A DNA stretch of 12,065 bases from Bacteroidota bacterium (GTDB lineage Bacteria > Bacteroidota > Rhodothermia > Rhodothermales > UBA10348): contig SMXL01000131.1 of NCBI GenBank assembly GCA_004356385.1, positions 1 through 12,065 of the forward strand, given 5' to 3'. Numbering within the stretch: position 1 is the first letter of the stretch; every line of letters starts with the position of its first letter. This document shows positions 1 through 6,717 of this stretch, piece by piece. The position numbers and the translations under genes are program-made. The notes beneath the pieces were generated by a model, which had not been told where the DNA came from, ran no database searches, and was given only the letters and a program-made list of their open reading frames with translations.

Positions 1-146
1 GGTAGCCATTCCGGCAATGTCAGAAATTCGATCGCCGGGAAGAACTCGAAACGGGTGTAATAGGCCAGGATCCACGCGAAGGCAATGATGCCGGCGTCCA
101 AGAAAAACAGCAAGCGCTGGAAAAGACGACTCTGCTCCTGAAGCAT
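1..146 (-). CDS. Polyprenyl glycosylphosphotransferase-like membrane protein, N-terminal fragment
   Basis: Only the first 48 codons are in the window; the gene continues beyond the left edge. The visible protein begins MLQEQSRLFQRLLFFLDAG and has a hydrophobic helix at about residues 11-30, followed by an AYYTRF-type ending. A short amphipathic start, one helix and a 'YY-x-RF' edge is the usual N-terminus of exopolysaccharide polyprenyl glycosylphosphotransferases (WcaJ/CapM-like). Those enzymes load the first sugar phosphate onto undecaprenyl phosphate at the inner membrane. A sequence CGGAATC lies directly before the ATG and may be a weak ribosome-binding site. The family call is by resemblance of the helix region only; the catalytic domain is not visible, so other polytopic membrane proteins remain possible. 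Confidence 0.55.
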   Translation of the reverse strand, partial: MLQEQSRLFQRLLFFLDAGIIAFAWILAYYTRFEFFPAIEFLTLPEWL

Positions 147-237
147 GATTCCGTTAATGCGTAGTCAAAATGTCGCGCAGTAGCTGTCGAATGCAGGAGC
201 GATCGATGGTCGTCTGTTGAGAAGCGGGAGTTATCAA

Positions 238-414
238 ATGTACGCCAAAAGATACCAACTCAAGTATGAAAGACCACCCAAATCCCAACTGGATTCATTC
301 TGGCACACGCCGAATCAATTCTCAATGACGTTTGAAGGGGGTTCTGAAGAAGATTCTGACCTGGACCTCTACCCAGATTGTAAATCCGAGTCAGAATCGG
401 CATTTTGGGTCTGA
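238..414 (+). CDS. Possible small acidic protein, 58 codons (uncertain)
   Basis: I do not recognise this ORF. It starts at an ATG preceded by GGGAG with 7 bases of spacing, a good ribosome-binding site. It ends 10 bases before the start of the cyclic-nucleotide-binding protein, so its stop codon sits in that gene's Shine-Dalgarno. The product would be basic at the N-terminus (several Lys, Arg, Tyr) and strongly acidic in the C-terminal half, with an E-E-D-S-D-L-D stretch, and has no membrane segment. A TTG at 217 could extend it by seven codons. Third-position base use looks near random, so it may be untranslated leader for the gene downstream. It is listed because of its start signal and position only. 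Confidence 0.22.
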   Translation: MYAKRYQLKYERPPKSQLDSFWHTPNQFSMTFEGGSEEDSDLDLYPDCKSESESAFWV

Positions 415-417
415 GGT
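413..417 (+). promoter_or_regulatory. Ribosome-binding site (GAGGT) for the cNMP-domain gene
   Basis: GAGGT lies 7 bases before the ATG at 425. This favours that start over the in-frame ATG at 332, which would add 31 residues without resemblance to the family and has no comparable upstream signal. Confidence 0.6.
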
Positions 418-424
418 AACCCCG

Positions 425-928
425 ATGAGTGGATTTTGGTCGAACATATTTGCCCGTGACCCGAAGAAAGATTCGACGCTCGAATTACTCGAAACGATTC
501 CCATATTCGAAGAATTAAATTTAAGAGAGCTCCGGGCCGTTGAAAGAATCCTGTATCGACGCACGTTTTCTCCGGATGAAATTATTTTTAGTCAGGGCGA
601 TCCCGGGGTAGGCATGTATATCCTTGGCGAAGGCGAGGTGGAAATTCGATCGGAGCCCGACCAGACAGTCCTTACCACACTTAGGGTAGGTTCCTTTTTT
701 GGAGAAGTTTCTCTCCTGAACGAAGTACCCCGGTCCGCAACAGCCGCCGCAAGAACCGAGTGTGTCCTCTGGGGATTTTTCCGCCCCGAACTCATGGACC
801 TGATCGAACGATGGCCAAAGCTCGGAGTCAAAATCCTACTTCATCTCGCTCAAATAGCCGGGAGGCGTCTGGTGGCCGTCGACGTAGAGCTCCGCGACAT
901 GAGAACTCGTGAGACAGGGGAACGATGA
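425..928 (+). CDS. Cyclic nucleotide-binding domain protein (single CNMP-binding domain)
   Basis: The product is 167 residues, built almost wholly of one CRP-type cyclic-nucleotide-binding fold (about residues 25-140). It begins with 'IPIFEELNLRELRAVE', the usual entry helix, and has the beta-roll 'FSQGDPGVGMYILGEGEVEI' at about 55-74. The phosphate-binding cassette FGEVSLLNEVPRSATA lies at 92-107. E94 and R103 fall where family members bind the cyclic phosphate and ribose, so ligand binding looks intact. The C-terminal helix (about 128-150) is not followed by a helix-turn-helix domain, so this is unlikely to be a DNA-binding regulator. It ends in an ATGA overlap with the AI-2E-family transporter gene, which suggests coupled translation and a possible role as a sensory partner of that membrane protein. 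The partnership is inference; the domain call is firm. Confidence 0.85.
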   Translation: MSGFWSNIFARDPKKDSTLELLETIPIFEELNLRELRAVERILYRRTFSPDEIIFSQGDPGVGMYILGEGEVEIRSEPDQTVLTTLRVGSFFGEVSLLNEVPRSATAAARTECVLWGFFRPELMDLIERWPKLGVKILLHLAQIAGRRLVAVDVELRDMRTRETGER

Positions 929-1980
929 CATTCGCAGAGAGCACGAATCGCGCACCTCGTTGGGGGATCCGGATTGTCGGAGTGGGTACCGTAGTCCTCA
1001 TTCTCATCCTGGCAATTCTGTTACCGGGCCTTATCGCGCTATTAACCTTGGGAGCGCTGATCGCGTATCTGCTCGATCCAGCCGTTCAGATGTTGGAGCG
1101 GCGGGGTCTTAATCGTACGTCAGCAGCCTCCATCGTTTTCGCAGCCCTGAGCCTGCTCGTGGTTTCCGTACTCGTCGTTCTCGTACCTGCAGCCGTTGCA
1201 CAATTCGAGGAGCTTCTAACCATGGATCTGTCCCGGGCAACGGCGACATTCGATTCGGCGAATATGAGGATCAACGGCTGGATCGGGAAGCTGGGTCTCG
1301 AGGAGGTGGACCTCCTGGATTCGATTCTCGCCTATCTAGGCGAACGGATGCCAAGTATCATTGCTGTTCTTCCGAATGCTCTTTCGTTTATCGGGAATCT
1401 GGCTCTATTCCCGTTCATCGTTTTTTTCCTCCTGAAAGACGGCAGAATGCTGAAAAAGACGACCTTCCTTCTGATTCCCAATCGCTATTTCGAATTTTCC
1501 CTTGGCTTGCTCTTCAAAATGGATCGTCAACTGGGCAACTACCTGCGGGGTCAACTGATTGAGGCGTTCGTTGTCGGGGTTCTGTCGATTGCGGCCCTCT
1601 GGATTCTAGACGTTCCCTACTTCCTTCCTGTCGGAATATTTACAGGCGCAGCGAACATCGTTCCGTACCTGGGGCCGTCGACGGGTGCCGTCACTGCGGT
1701 GACCGTAATTCTAGTGAGCGGAGGATCTCCGGCCACTGCCTTTCTCATCGTCGTATTGTTTATTCTGATTCAGCTCCTCGACAACGGCGTTGTTCAACCG
1801 ATGGTAATCTCGAGAAAAATAAAAATGCATCCGTTGTTGATTGTTGTATCCGTCGTAGCCGGTGGTCAACTTTTCGGATTTTTTGGTTTGCTGATGGCCG
1901 TTCCGGTCATTGCAATCCTGAAAGTATTCTTCGTGGAATCGGTCCAGTATTCGAGACGATACCGATTCCAGTCAGGATAA
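925..1980 (+). CDS. AI-2E family transporter (PerM/YdiK-like permease)
   Basis: This is a 351-residue polytopic inner-membrane protein of the AI-2E transporter/UPF0118 family, whose members export small molecules or act in Na+(Li+)/H+ antiport; the substrate cannot be read from sequence. Hydrophobic helices are visible near residues 17-50, 67-92, 148-170, 212-228, 231-262, 268-285 and 302-338. A long soluble segment lies at about 93-145. The family signatures are the 'FLLKDGRMLKK' loop (168-178), the 'QLGNYLRGQ' stretch (202-210), 'GAANIVPYLGPSTGAV' (241-256) and 'LLDNGVVQPMVISRKIKMHPL' around 284-304. Length is typical. Its ATG overlaps the stop of the preceding cyclic-nucleotide-binding gene (ATGA), so the two are probably co-transcribed and coupled. 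It ends 6 bases from the convergent nadC stop. Confidence 0.88.
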   Translation: MTFAESTNRAPRWGIRIVGVGTVVLILILAILLPGLIALLTLGALIAYLLDPAVQMLERRGLNRTSAASIVFAALSLLVVSVLVVLVPAAVAQFEELLTMDLSRATATFDSANMRINGWIGKLGLEEVDLLDSILAYLGERMPSIIAVLPNALSFIGNLALFPFIVFFLLKDGRMLKKTTFLLIPNRYFEFSLGLLFKMDRQLGNYLRGQLIEAFVVGVLSIAALWILDVPYFLPVGIFTGAANIVPYLGPSTGAVTAVTVILVSGGSPATAFLIVVLFILIQLLDNGVVQPMVISRKIKMHPLLIVVSVVAGGQLFGFFGLLMAVPVIAILKVFFVESVQYSRRYRFQSG

Positions 1981-1986
1981 CCGGCG

Positions 1987-2976
1987 CTAAGACCCGAGAA
2001 GAAGGGAAAGATCGAGTGCCTTCACGGAGTGCGTCAGTGCGCCGGACGAGATGAAGTCCACTCCAGTCGAGGCGATGGACCGAACCGTTTCAAGAGATAC
2101 ATTTCCCGAAGCTTCGGTCTGAAAACGCCCGTCGATCAAGGCTACGGCGGCGGACAACGTCGATGCGTCAATCTGCCCGTCTGTTCCCACGGTAACCATA
2201 TTGTCCAGCAGTATGCGATCGACACCTCCAATGACCACAATTTCACGAACCTGGTTCAGTGTTGCGGCCTCGATCTCGATCAGCAAATTCTTCCCGGGCG
2301 TGCCCGAATCGTGTGCGGCCTCTGCCGCTTCTTTCACGGCATTGATGGCCTGCTCAATACCACCTGCGGCGGAAATGTGGTTCTCCTTGATTAGAATCAT
2401 GTCAAACAGACCCATTCTGTGATTCTGGCCGCCCCCGAGACGTACGGCCCATTTGTCCAATGCTCGAAGACCCGGGGCCGTTTTTCGGGTATCTAAAATA
2501 ACCGTGTCACTCCCTTCGATCGCGGCAACGTATCGCGCCGTCTCCGTCGCAATCCCGCTCATTCGCTGGAGAAAATTCAATGCCAGTCGTTCCGCGCCGA
2601 GAATGGCTTTCGCCGGACCACCGATCGTGCCAAATTCCTGACCCGCTTGGATTCGAGCACCGTCCACGGTTTTCCAATCCACTAAAACCGATGGGTCCAC
2701 TCGCTCGAACACCCGCGTGGCGACACCGAGTCCCGCGAGAACCCCTGACTCCTTTGCCAGAAACCGACCCTCCGCGCTCTGGCCTGGCTCAAGAGTGAGC
2801 TCCGATGTGATATCACCCGTTCCAAGATCTTCAAGGAGGCAGGTCTGGATAAGCCTATTCAACGCCTCGTCACTGAGAAACTCACTTGGGAACTCGCTCA
2901 AATTCGGTCCAGAAATTTCGCTTCGCGATTCCAAGGACATTTTATTGGGTTCGTTTGAATGATTCGATCCGGCCAT
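1987..2976 (-). CDS. nadC: Nicotinate-nucleotide pyrophosphorylase (carboxylating), quinolinate phosphoribosyltransferase
   Basis: The enzyme converts quinolinate and PRPP to nicotinate mononucleotide, CO2 and pyrophosphate (EC 2.4.2.19) in de novo NAD synthesis, in the cytosol. Signatures are clear: 'LLEDLGTGDITSE' (47-59), 'ERLALNFLQRMSGIAT' (129-144), 'DTRKTAPGLR' (162-171), 'GGGQNHRMGLFDMILIKENH' (181-200, with the substrate-binding Arg and the Lys of IKENH), 'LLDN' (256-259), 'EASGNVS' (288-294) and 'ISSGALTHS' (309-317). The N-terminal alpha/beta sandwich is followed by the incomplete TIM barrel typical of the family. The ATG chosen gives about 40 residues before the conserved core, somewhat long; an internal ATG at 2940 would trim 12 but lacks a ribosome-binding site. 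It is the last gene of the minus-strand run, 32 bases after the thioesterase. No nadA or nadB lies nearby. Confidence 0.95.
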   Translation of the reverse strand: MAGSNHSNEPNKMSLESRSEISGPNLSEFPSEFLSDEALNRLIQTCLLEDLGTGDITSELTLEPGQSAEGRFLAKESGVLAGLGVATRVFERVDPSVLVDWKTVDGARIQAGQEFGTIGGPAKAILGAERLALNFLQRMSGIATETARYVAAIEGSDTVILDTRKTAPGLRALDKWAVRLGGGQNHRMGLFDMILIKENHISAAGGIEQAINAVKEAAEAAHDSGTPGKNLLIEIEAATLNQVREIVVIGGVDRILLDNMVTVGTDGQIDASTLSAAVALIDGRFQTEASGNVSLETVRSIASTGVDFISSGALTHSVKALDLSLLLGS

Positions 2977-3008
2977 GGGGACTCGTTCAATTGAGGCGAA
3001 AACCTCCG

Positions 3009-3434
3009 TCAGGTGCTCTCGCCAGATGCGTATTCGTTGATGAGTGAGGCGATGTGTTCGGGAGCTCGAACGGGTCGGTGTGTCTTCCGATCAAAAAAGC
3101 AGAGCGTGACATGGCCGGTCACGAGCACGTCCGTTTCTCCTTTTCGAACGACCTCATAGTCGAAGGTCACGCGAGTGGCAGATTCAGACATCGTCATCTG
3201 AGTTCGAATGACGAGAAGGTCATCATACTTGGCAGGACGTCTATAGGAAAGAGCGAGATCCACTACAGGCATGAACACACCACCGTCCTCAAGCGATTTG
3301 TAAGGCAAGCCTACATCTCTCAACGCTTCCGTTCTAGCTACTTCGAAATAATCCAGATAGTGGGTGTGATAGACGATGCCCATCGGGTCTGCCTCTCGAT
3401 ATCGAACACGGTGTTCGTGGAAAAACTCAATCAT
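3009..3434 (-). CDS. Acyl-CoA thioesterase, 4-hydroxybenzoyl-CoA thioesterase/YbgC hotdog family
   Basis: This 141-residue single hotdog-fold protein should hydrolyse acyl-CoA or acyl-ACP thioesters to the free acid. The diagnostic N-terminal motif reads 'YREADPMGIVYHTHYLDYFE' (12-31): D16 is the expected catalytic aspartate, and Y22, H23 and Y26 complete the family pattern. 'ARTEALRDVGLPY' (33-45) forms the start of the central helix. The rest is the antiparallel sheet, ending with 'GHVTLCFFDRKTHRPVRAPEHI'. It sits between accA (23 bases upstream) and nadC (32 bases downstream) on the same strand, so co-transcription is likely. Substrate choice cannot be told: YbgC relatives act on short-chain acyl-CoA and associate with Tol-Pal, while others act on aromatic CoA esters. 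Neighbouring accA suggests fatty-acid metabolism, by context only. Confidence 0.88.
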   Translation of the reverse strand: MIEFFHEHRVRYREADPMGIVYHTHYLDYFEVARTEALRDVGLPYKSLEDGGVFMPVVDLALSYRRPAKYDDLLVIRTQMTMSESATRVTFDYEVVRKGETDVLVTGHVTLCFFDRKTHRPVRAPEHIASLINEYASGEST

Positions 3435-3457
3435 TTCAGCTTTCGAAGATGAGGAGA

Positions 3458-4453
3458 TTAATCTTCAGAATAGGCTCCCATCGCGTCAAACTTCTCGAGT
3501 CGGGCTTTGAGCAGCTTTTTCGTGGTCATTTTCTCGAGATTCTCAAGATGGCGGGCAATCACTCCGCCGAGGCTCTGAAACATCGATTCAGGGTCATTAT
3601 GAGCGCCTCCAATGGGTTCCGGTACGATCTCATCGATAATGCCGACCTCCATGAGGTCCGGCGCGGTGAGTTTTAGAGCCCGAGCAGCCTCTTCCTTGAA
3701 GTCCCATGATCTCCAAAGGATTGATGAACAGCTTTCCGGAGAAATCACAGAATACCAGGCGTTTTCCAGCATTAAAATCCGATCACCAATCCCGATTCCA
3801 AGGGCGCCACCCGACGCCCCTTCACCAATGATTACCACGATAATGGGAACTGGAAGCCGGGCCATCTCAAAAAGATTGGTCGCGATCGCCTGGGCTTGAC
3901 CCCGCTCTTCCGCCTCGATCCCGGGATACGCTCCAGGTGTATCCAATAAAGTGATGATAGGCTTCTTGTACTTGGCGGCCAATTTCATCAGCCGTAAAGC
4001 TTTTCGATATCCCTCGGGATTGGGCATACCAAATCGCCTATACTTCCTGCTCTTGGTGTCTCGACCTTTTTGATGGCCGACTACCAGTACACTCCGGTCG
4101 CGGTATCCATGTCGTTCGCCAAGAAACGTCGCGAAGCCAGCTACAATCGCCGGATCATCGCTGAAAAGTCGATCTCCGTGCAATTCTATAAAGCCATCGG
4201 TAAGGGCTTCTATGTGATCCAGCGTATACGGGCGATGTGGGTGTCGGGCGATCTGGACTCGCTGCCACCGTGTCAGATTTTGATAAATCGAAGAACGAAG
4301 CTCCTCTACCCTTTTCTCGAGTTCAGAGATACTGGTCGACAGCTCAGGGGCCGGATCCTCCGATCCGAGATTGCGCATTTCCTCGAGTTTCGTCTCGAGG
4401 TCAAACAGCGGCTTTTCAAACTCTAGAAGGTGGGTGGATGGGTCGGTTGCCAT
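3458..4453 (-). CDS. accA: Acetyl-CoA carboxylase carboxyltransferase subunit alpha
   Basis: AccA pairs with AccD to move the carboxyl group from carboxybiotin on AccB to acetyl-CoA, giving malonyl-CoA for fatty-acid synthesis. The protein is 331 residues, near the usual 315-335. The N-terminus has the typical '[17 protein letters not shown]' helix (10-26). '[19 protein letters not shown]' (63-81) and '[17 protein letters not shown]' (90-106) follow. The crotonase-like core shows 'GHQKGRD' (126-132), '[16 protein letters not shown]' (141-156), '[16 protein letters not shown]' (171-186) and the glycine-rich '[17 protein letters not shown]' (209-225), which forms the acyl-CoA oxyanion site. '[12 protein letters not shown]' (237-248) completes the signature. 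No key residue is missing. It lies 35 bases after the glycosyltransferase fusion and is followed closely by the thioesterase; accD is not in the window. Confidence 0.97.
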   Translation of the reverse strand: MATDPSTHLLEFEKPLFDLETKLEEMRNLGSEDPAPELSTSISELEKRVEELRSSIYQNLTRWQRVQIARHPHRPYTLDHIEALTDGFIELHGDRLFSDDPAIVAGFATFLGERHGYRDRSVLVVGHQKGRDTKSRKYRRFGMPNPEGYRKALRLMKLAAKYKKPIITLLDTPGAYPGIEAEERGQAQAIATNLFEMARLPVPIIVVIIGEGASGGALGIGIGDRILMLENAWYSVISPESCSSILWRSWDFKEEAARALKLTAPDLMEVGIIDEIVPEPIGGAHNDPESMFQSLGGVIARHLENLEKMTTKKLLKARLEKFDAMGAYSED

Positions 4454-4488
4454 ACCCTGTTCGGGTTGGTGAGTGGGGAAGATCTACG

Positions 4489-6555
4489 TCAGCCAGAACT
4501 TTCTTCACGGAGAGATCGAATCATGATGTCCGCGTCCAGGCCTGGCGACTGGTGGGTAACGTAGAACCAGTATGCACGAGTTAGATCGTCGATCTCCAAC
4601 TCCCGAGTCGTGAACGTGTTCGTGATTGAAAAAACGCCTTTTTTGAGGCGCCACGTATCCGGAATCAAGGAAAGATGCCCCTCTGAGCACCCGACCAATG
4701 ACATTTGGCCCGATAATACCGCCGGTAACCAGCGCAGTTTCCTTAGTGTAGCTGCGATCGGGAGTCGAGCTAGGGAGAGAAAAAGAGGGGAGAACGGCAG
4801 GAGAATAACGGCACCGAGGCACATCATCACGTCATACGTTCGCTGTGCTCTTCGTGATCGTAGTACAACTACCTCAGGCAATTCAGCCAGCGTAGCTCCC
4901 ATGGAAAGTTGGCTAACGGAGGCTTTGCCGATAATCTGATCGCTTCCTTCCTGTAACATCCGGAATTGAATTTTCAGATCCTGCAAGTCCTGCATGGTTC
5001 TGAAGATCATCTGGTTGGATAATCCGCGCGCCGCGAAGACCACATCGTGAATCCCGCGAAGGCGAATGATATCTCTCAGTTGACTGAATCTCCCCAGTCG
5101 GGACGAATCGTATTGCGGAGAACCGTTACTTGGGTCAGAGCCGCTCACGAATCCTTCCAACATGAACGGGGGCCTCGGGTGGGATTCTATCATCCTGGCA
5201 AGCCGACCTGCTTCCTCTGCGTCTCCAACCAAGAGAGCCTTTCTGATATCAACGCGGTTGGCATTCCAGATTCCCCTCCATACGGACAGGAACGAGGCGG
5301 CCAGAGGAAGGCTCACCAAAATGACGATTCGCGAAAACCCAATGGCTGGAATGAAATACGAGGCCGACGCCACGACGAAGAATCCGACGGCAATCCCAAC
5401 AAACACGTGACGAAGGGGCACACTCGGCGATCGACGATATCCTCCGGCTATCCAGATACCAACGACGGTTCCGAGCGCATAACCCGGTGCAACGGTTCCA
5501 TAAAAAAGAGCTGCAGGTTGGCCGCCCATCCAGATCCAGCGAACGAGAGCGACGGCGCTCACGGTACAAAAGACAACTCCGAAGTCGAGAATAGGGGCCG
5601 TTGCGCCACTCAAGCTACTTTTCAACAGGCTCAGGCCGGCTCTCGCAAAAATTCCGGCTCGGAGAAGGAATCTGAGGAATCGCGAACGATTGGGATCATG
5701 GTGCTTTTCGATGAACAGGAGCATTGCCCCGTAGAACAGGCGCACGTAGAGAAGATCTCCCTTCTTGGTCGACTCGCCTTTATAATGAATGATCTGGGTC
5801 CCGGGGTAGTAAAAGATTTTCCACCCGGCTTTCTGAATTCGGTAGCACAGATCCAGATCTTCCCCGTACATGAAAAAGGCCTCATCGAACAGCCCGGCCC
5901 CCAGTTCGCCCTCAGATTCGTGGTTTTGGTTAAGCGCATCGGCACGCAGCATCATGCAGGATCCACTGAGCGCGTCCACCTCAGCCGTCTCATCGACTGG
6001 CAGATACGTCATGTTATACCGACCGAACCGGCGCGACTTGGGGAAGAGTTTGCTCAAGCCGGTAAGTTTATAAAATGCAATGTCGGGCGTGGGAAACGAC
6101 CTTCTGCTTTCTTGAGCGAATGAGCCATCCGGATTCAGAATCTGGCAGCCGACGGCTCCCGCGTCAGGATGTTGATCCATGAACGTCACGAGGCGGGTCA
6201 GCGTATCTTCCTGAACGATTGTATCTGGATTCAGAATAAGGAGATGGCGACCTCGGGCTCGACGGATGGCCATGTTGTTGGCCTGGCTGAACCCCGTGTT
6301 TTCCTGATTCGCGATCAACGTGACTCCGGGGAATTTACTTCGGATCATTTCGACCGAACCGTCAGCCGAATTGTTGTCGACGACAAAGATTTCGGTGGAC
6401 AGGTTTTCGCAGGCTTCGAGTACACTTTTCAGGGCCTGCTCAAGGAAATCCCTGACATTGTAATTCACGATGATGACGCTCAGATCAATCGGTTGGACCT
6501 GCGCGTCCATCGAATCGAATAAGTCAGGGGCGATCTGCGTTTGCCTGTGCTCCAT
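4489..6555 (-). CDS. Family 2 glycosyltransferase fused to a degenerate polyprenyl phosphoglycosyltransferase-like region
   Basis: The 688-residue protein has two unlike halves. Residues 23-290 form a GT-A, family 2 glycosyltransferase of the rhamnosyltransferase-like group: 'LSVIIVNYNVRDFLEQ' (25-40), 'FVVDNNSADGSVE' (57-69), 'NTGFSQANN' (86-94), the DxD-equivalent 'LNPDT' (108-112) and 'FMYGEDLDLCYRIQKAGW' (228-245). It should transfer a nucleotide-activated sugar to a cell-surface glycan. About four membrane helices follow (322-340, 352-370, 383-402, 406-424). A Rossmann-like segment begins 'KALLVGDAEEAGRLARMIE' (439-457). The tail resembles a bacterial sugar transferase: 'RTYDVMMCLGAVILLPFSPL' (572-591), 'LSGQMSLVGC' (614-623) and 'LKKGVFSITN' (637-646). 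The stretch between membrane hairpin and SLVG motif, which carries the FRSM and catalytic Asp-Glu in active enzymes, is missing. The sugar-1-phosphate transfer activity is therefore probably lost, while the GT2 half looks intact. It probably leads the minus-strand run. Confidence 0.85.
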   Translation of the reverse strand: MEHRQTQIAPDLFDSMDAQVQPIDLSVIIVNYNVRDFLEQALKSVLEACENLSTEIFVVDNNSADGSVEMIRSKFPGVTLIANQENTGFSQANNMAIRRARGRHLLILNPDTIVQEDTLTRLVTFMDQHPDAGAVGCQILNPDGSFAQESRRSFPTPDIAFYKLTGLSKLFPKSRRFGRYNMTYLPVDETAEVDALSGSCMMLRADALNQNHESEGELGAGLFDEAFFMYGEDLDLCYRIQKAGWKIFYYPGTQIIHYKGESTKKGDLLYVRLFYGAMLLFIEKHHDPNRSRFLRFLLRAGIFARAGLSLLKSSLSGATAPILDFGVVFCTVSAVALVRWIWMGGQPAALFYGTVAPGYALGTVVGIWIAGGYRRSPSVPLRHVFVGIAVGFFVVASASYFIPAIGFSRIVILVSLPLAASFLSVWRGIWNANRVDIRKALLVGDAEEAGRLARMIESHPRPPFMLEGFVSGSDPSNGSPQYDSSRLGRFSQLRDIIRLRGIHDVVFAARGLSNQMIFRTMQDLQDLKIQFRMLQEGSDQIIGKASVSQLSMGATLAELPEVVVLRSRRAQRTYDVMMCLGAVILLPFSPLFLSLARLPIAATLRKLRWLPAVLSGQMSLVGCSEGHLSLIPDTWRLKKGVFSITNTFTTRELEIDDLTRAYWFYVTHQSPGLDADIMIRSLREESSG

Positions 6556-6690
6556 GGATTCCGAAAGATACGACGTGCATGGAATGACCGGCTAGTAAGC
6601 GAGCGCAAGGGTACGCAACCCGGTGCAATCGGTATCGGGAGTTGTTCTTCAGAATCCTATCTTCCGACCCTCATTAGCACCCGCCGTCTC

Positions 6691-6717
6691 GTTTAAAGTA
6701 TGCGTAATTATTTAAAC
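6691..6717. repeat. Short inverted repeat around the MATE start codon
   Basis: Seven-base arms GTTTAAA (6691-6697) and TTTAAAC (6711-6717) are perfect reverse complements separated by 13 bases that contain the ATG at 6700. It could be an operator or an RNA hairpin placing the start codon in a loop. The arms are short and AT-rich and may be chance. Confidence 0.3.

Noticed and set aside
332..424. Longer N-terminus for the cyclic-nucleotide-binding protein starting at 332
   Set aside because: The extra 31 residues do not look like the family, and the GAGGT site before 425 supports the shorter form.
3054..3452. 132-codon plus-strand ORF over the thioesterase
   Set aside because: The minus strand encodes a complete hotdog thioesterase with its catalytic motif; the plus-strand frame is a shadow.
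5047..6123. Long 358-codon plus-strand ORF opposite the glycosyltransferase fusion
   Set aside because: Its translation is low-complexity, rich in Arg, Ser, Asn and Gly, with no recognisable domain. The opposite strand encodes clear GT2 motifs, so this is an antisense shadow.
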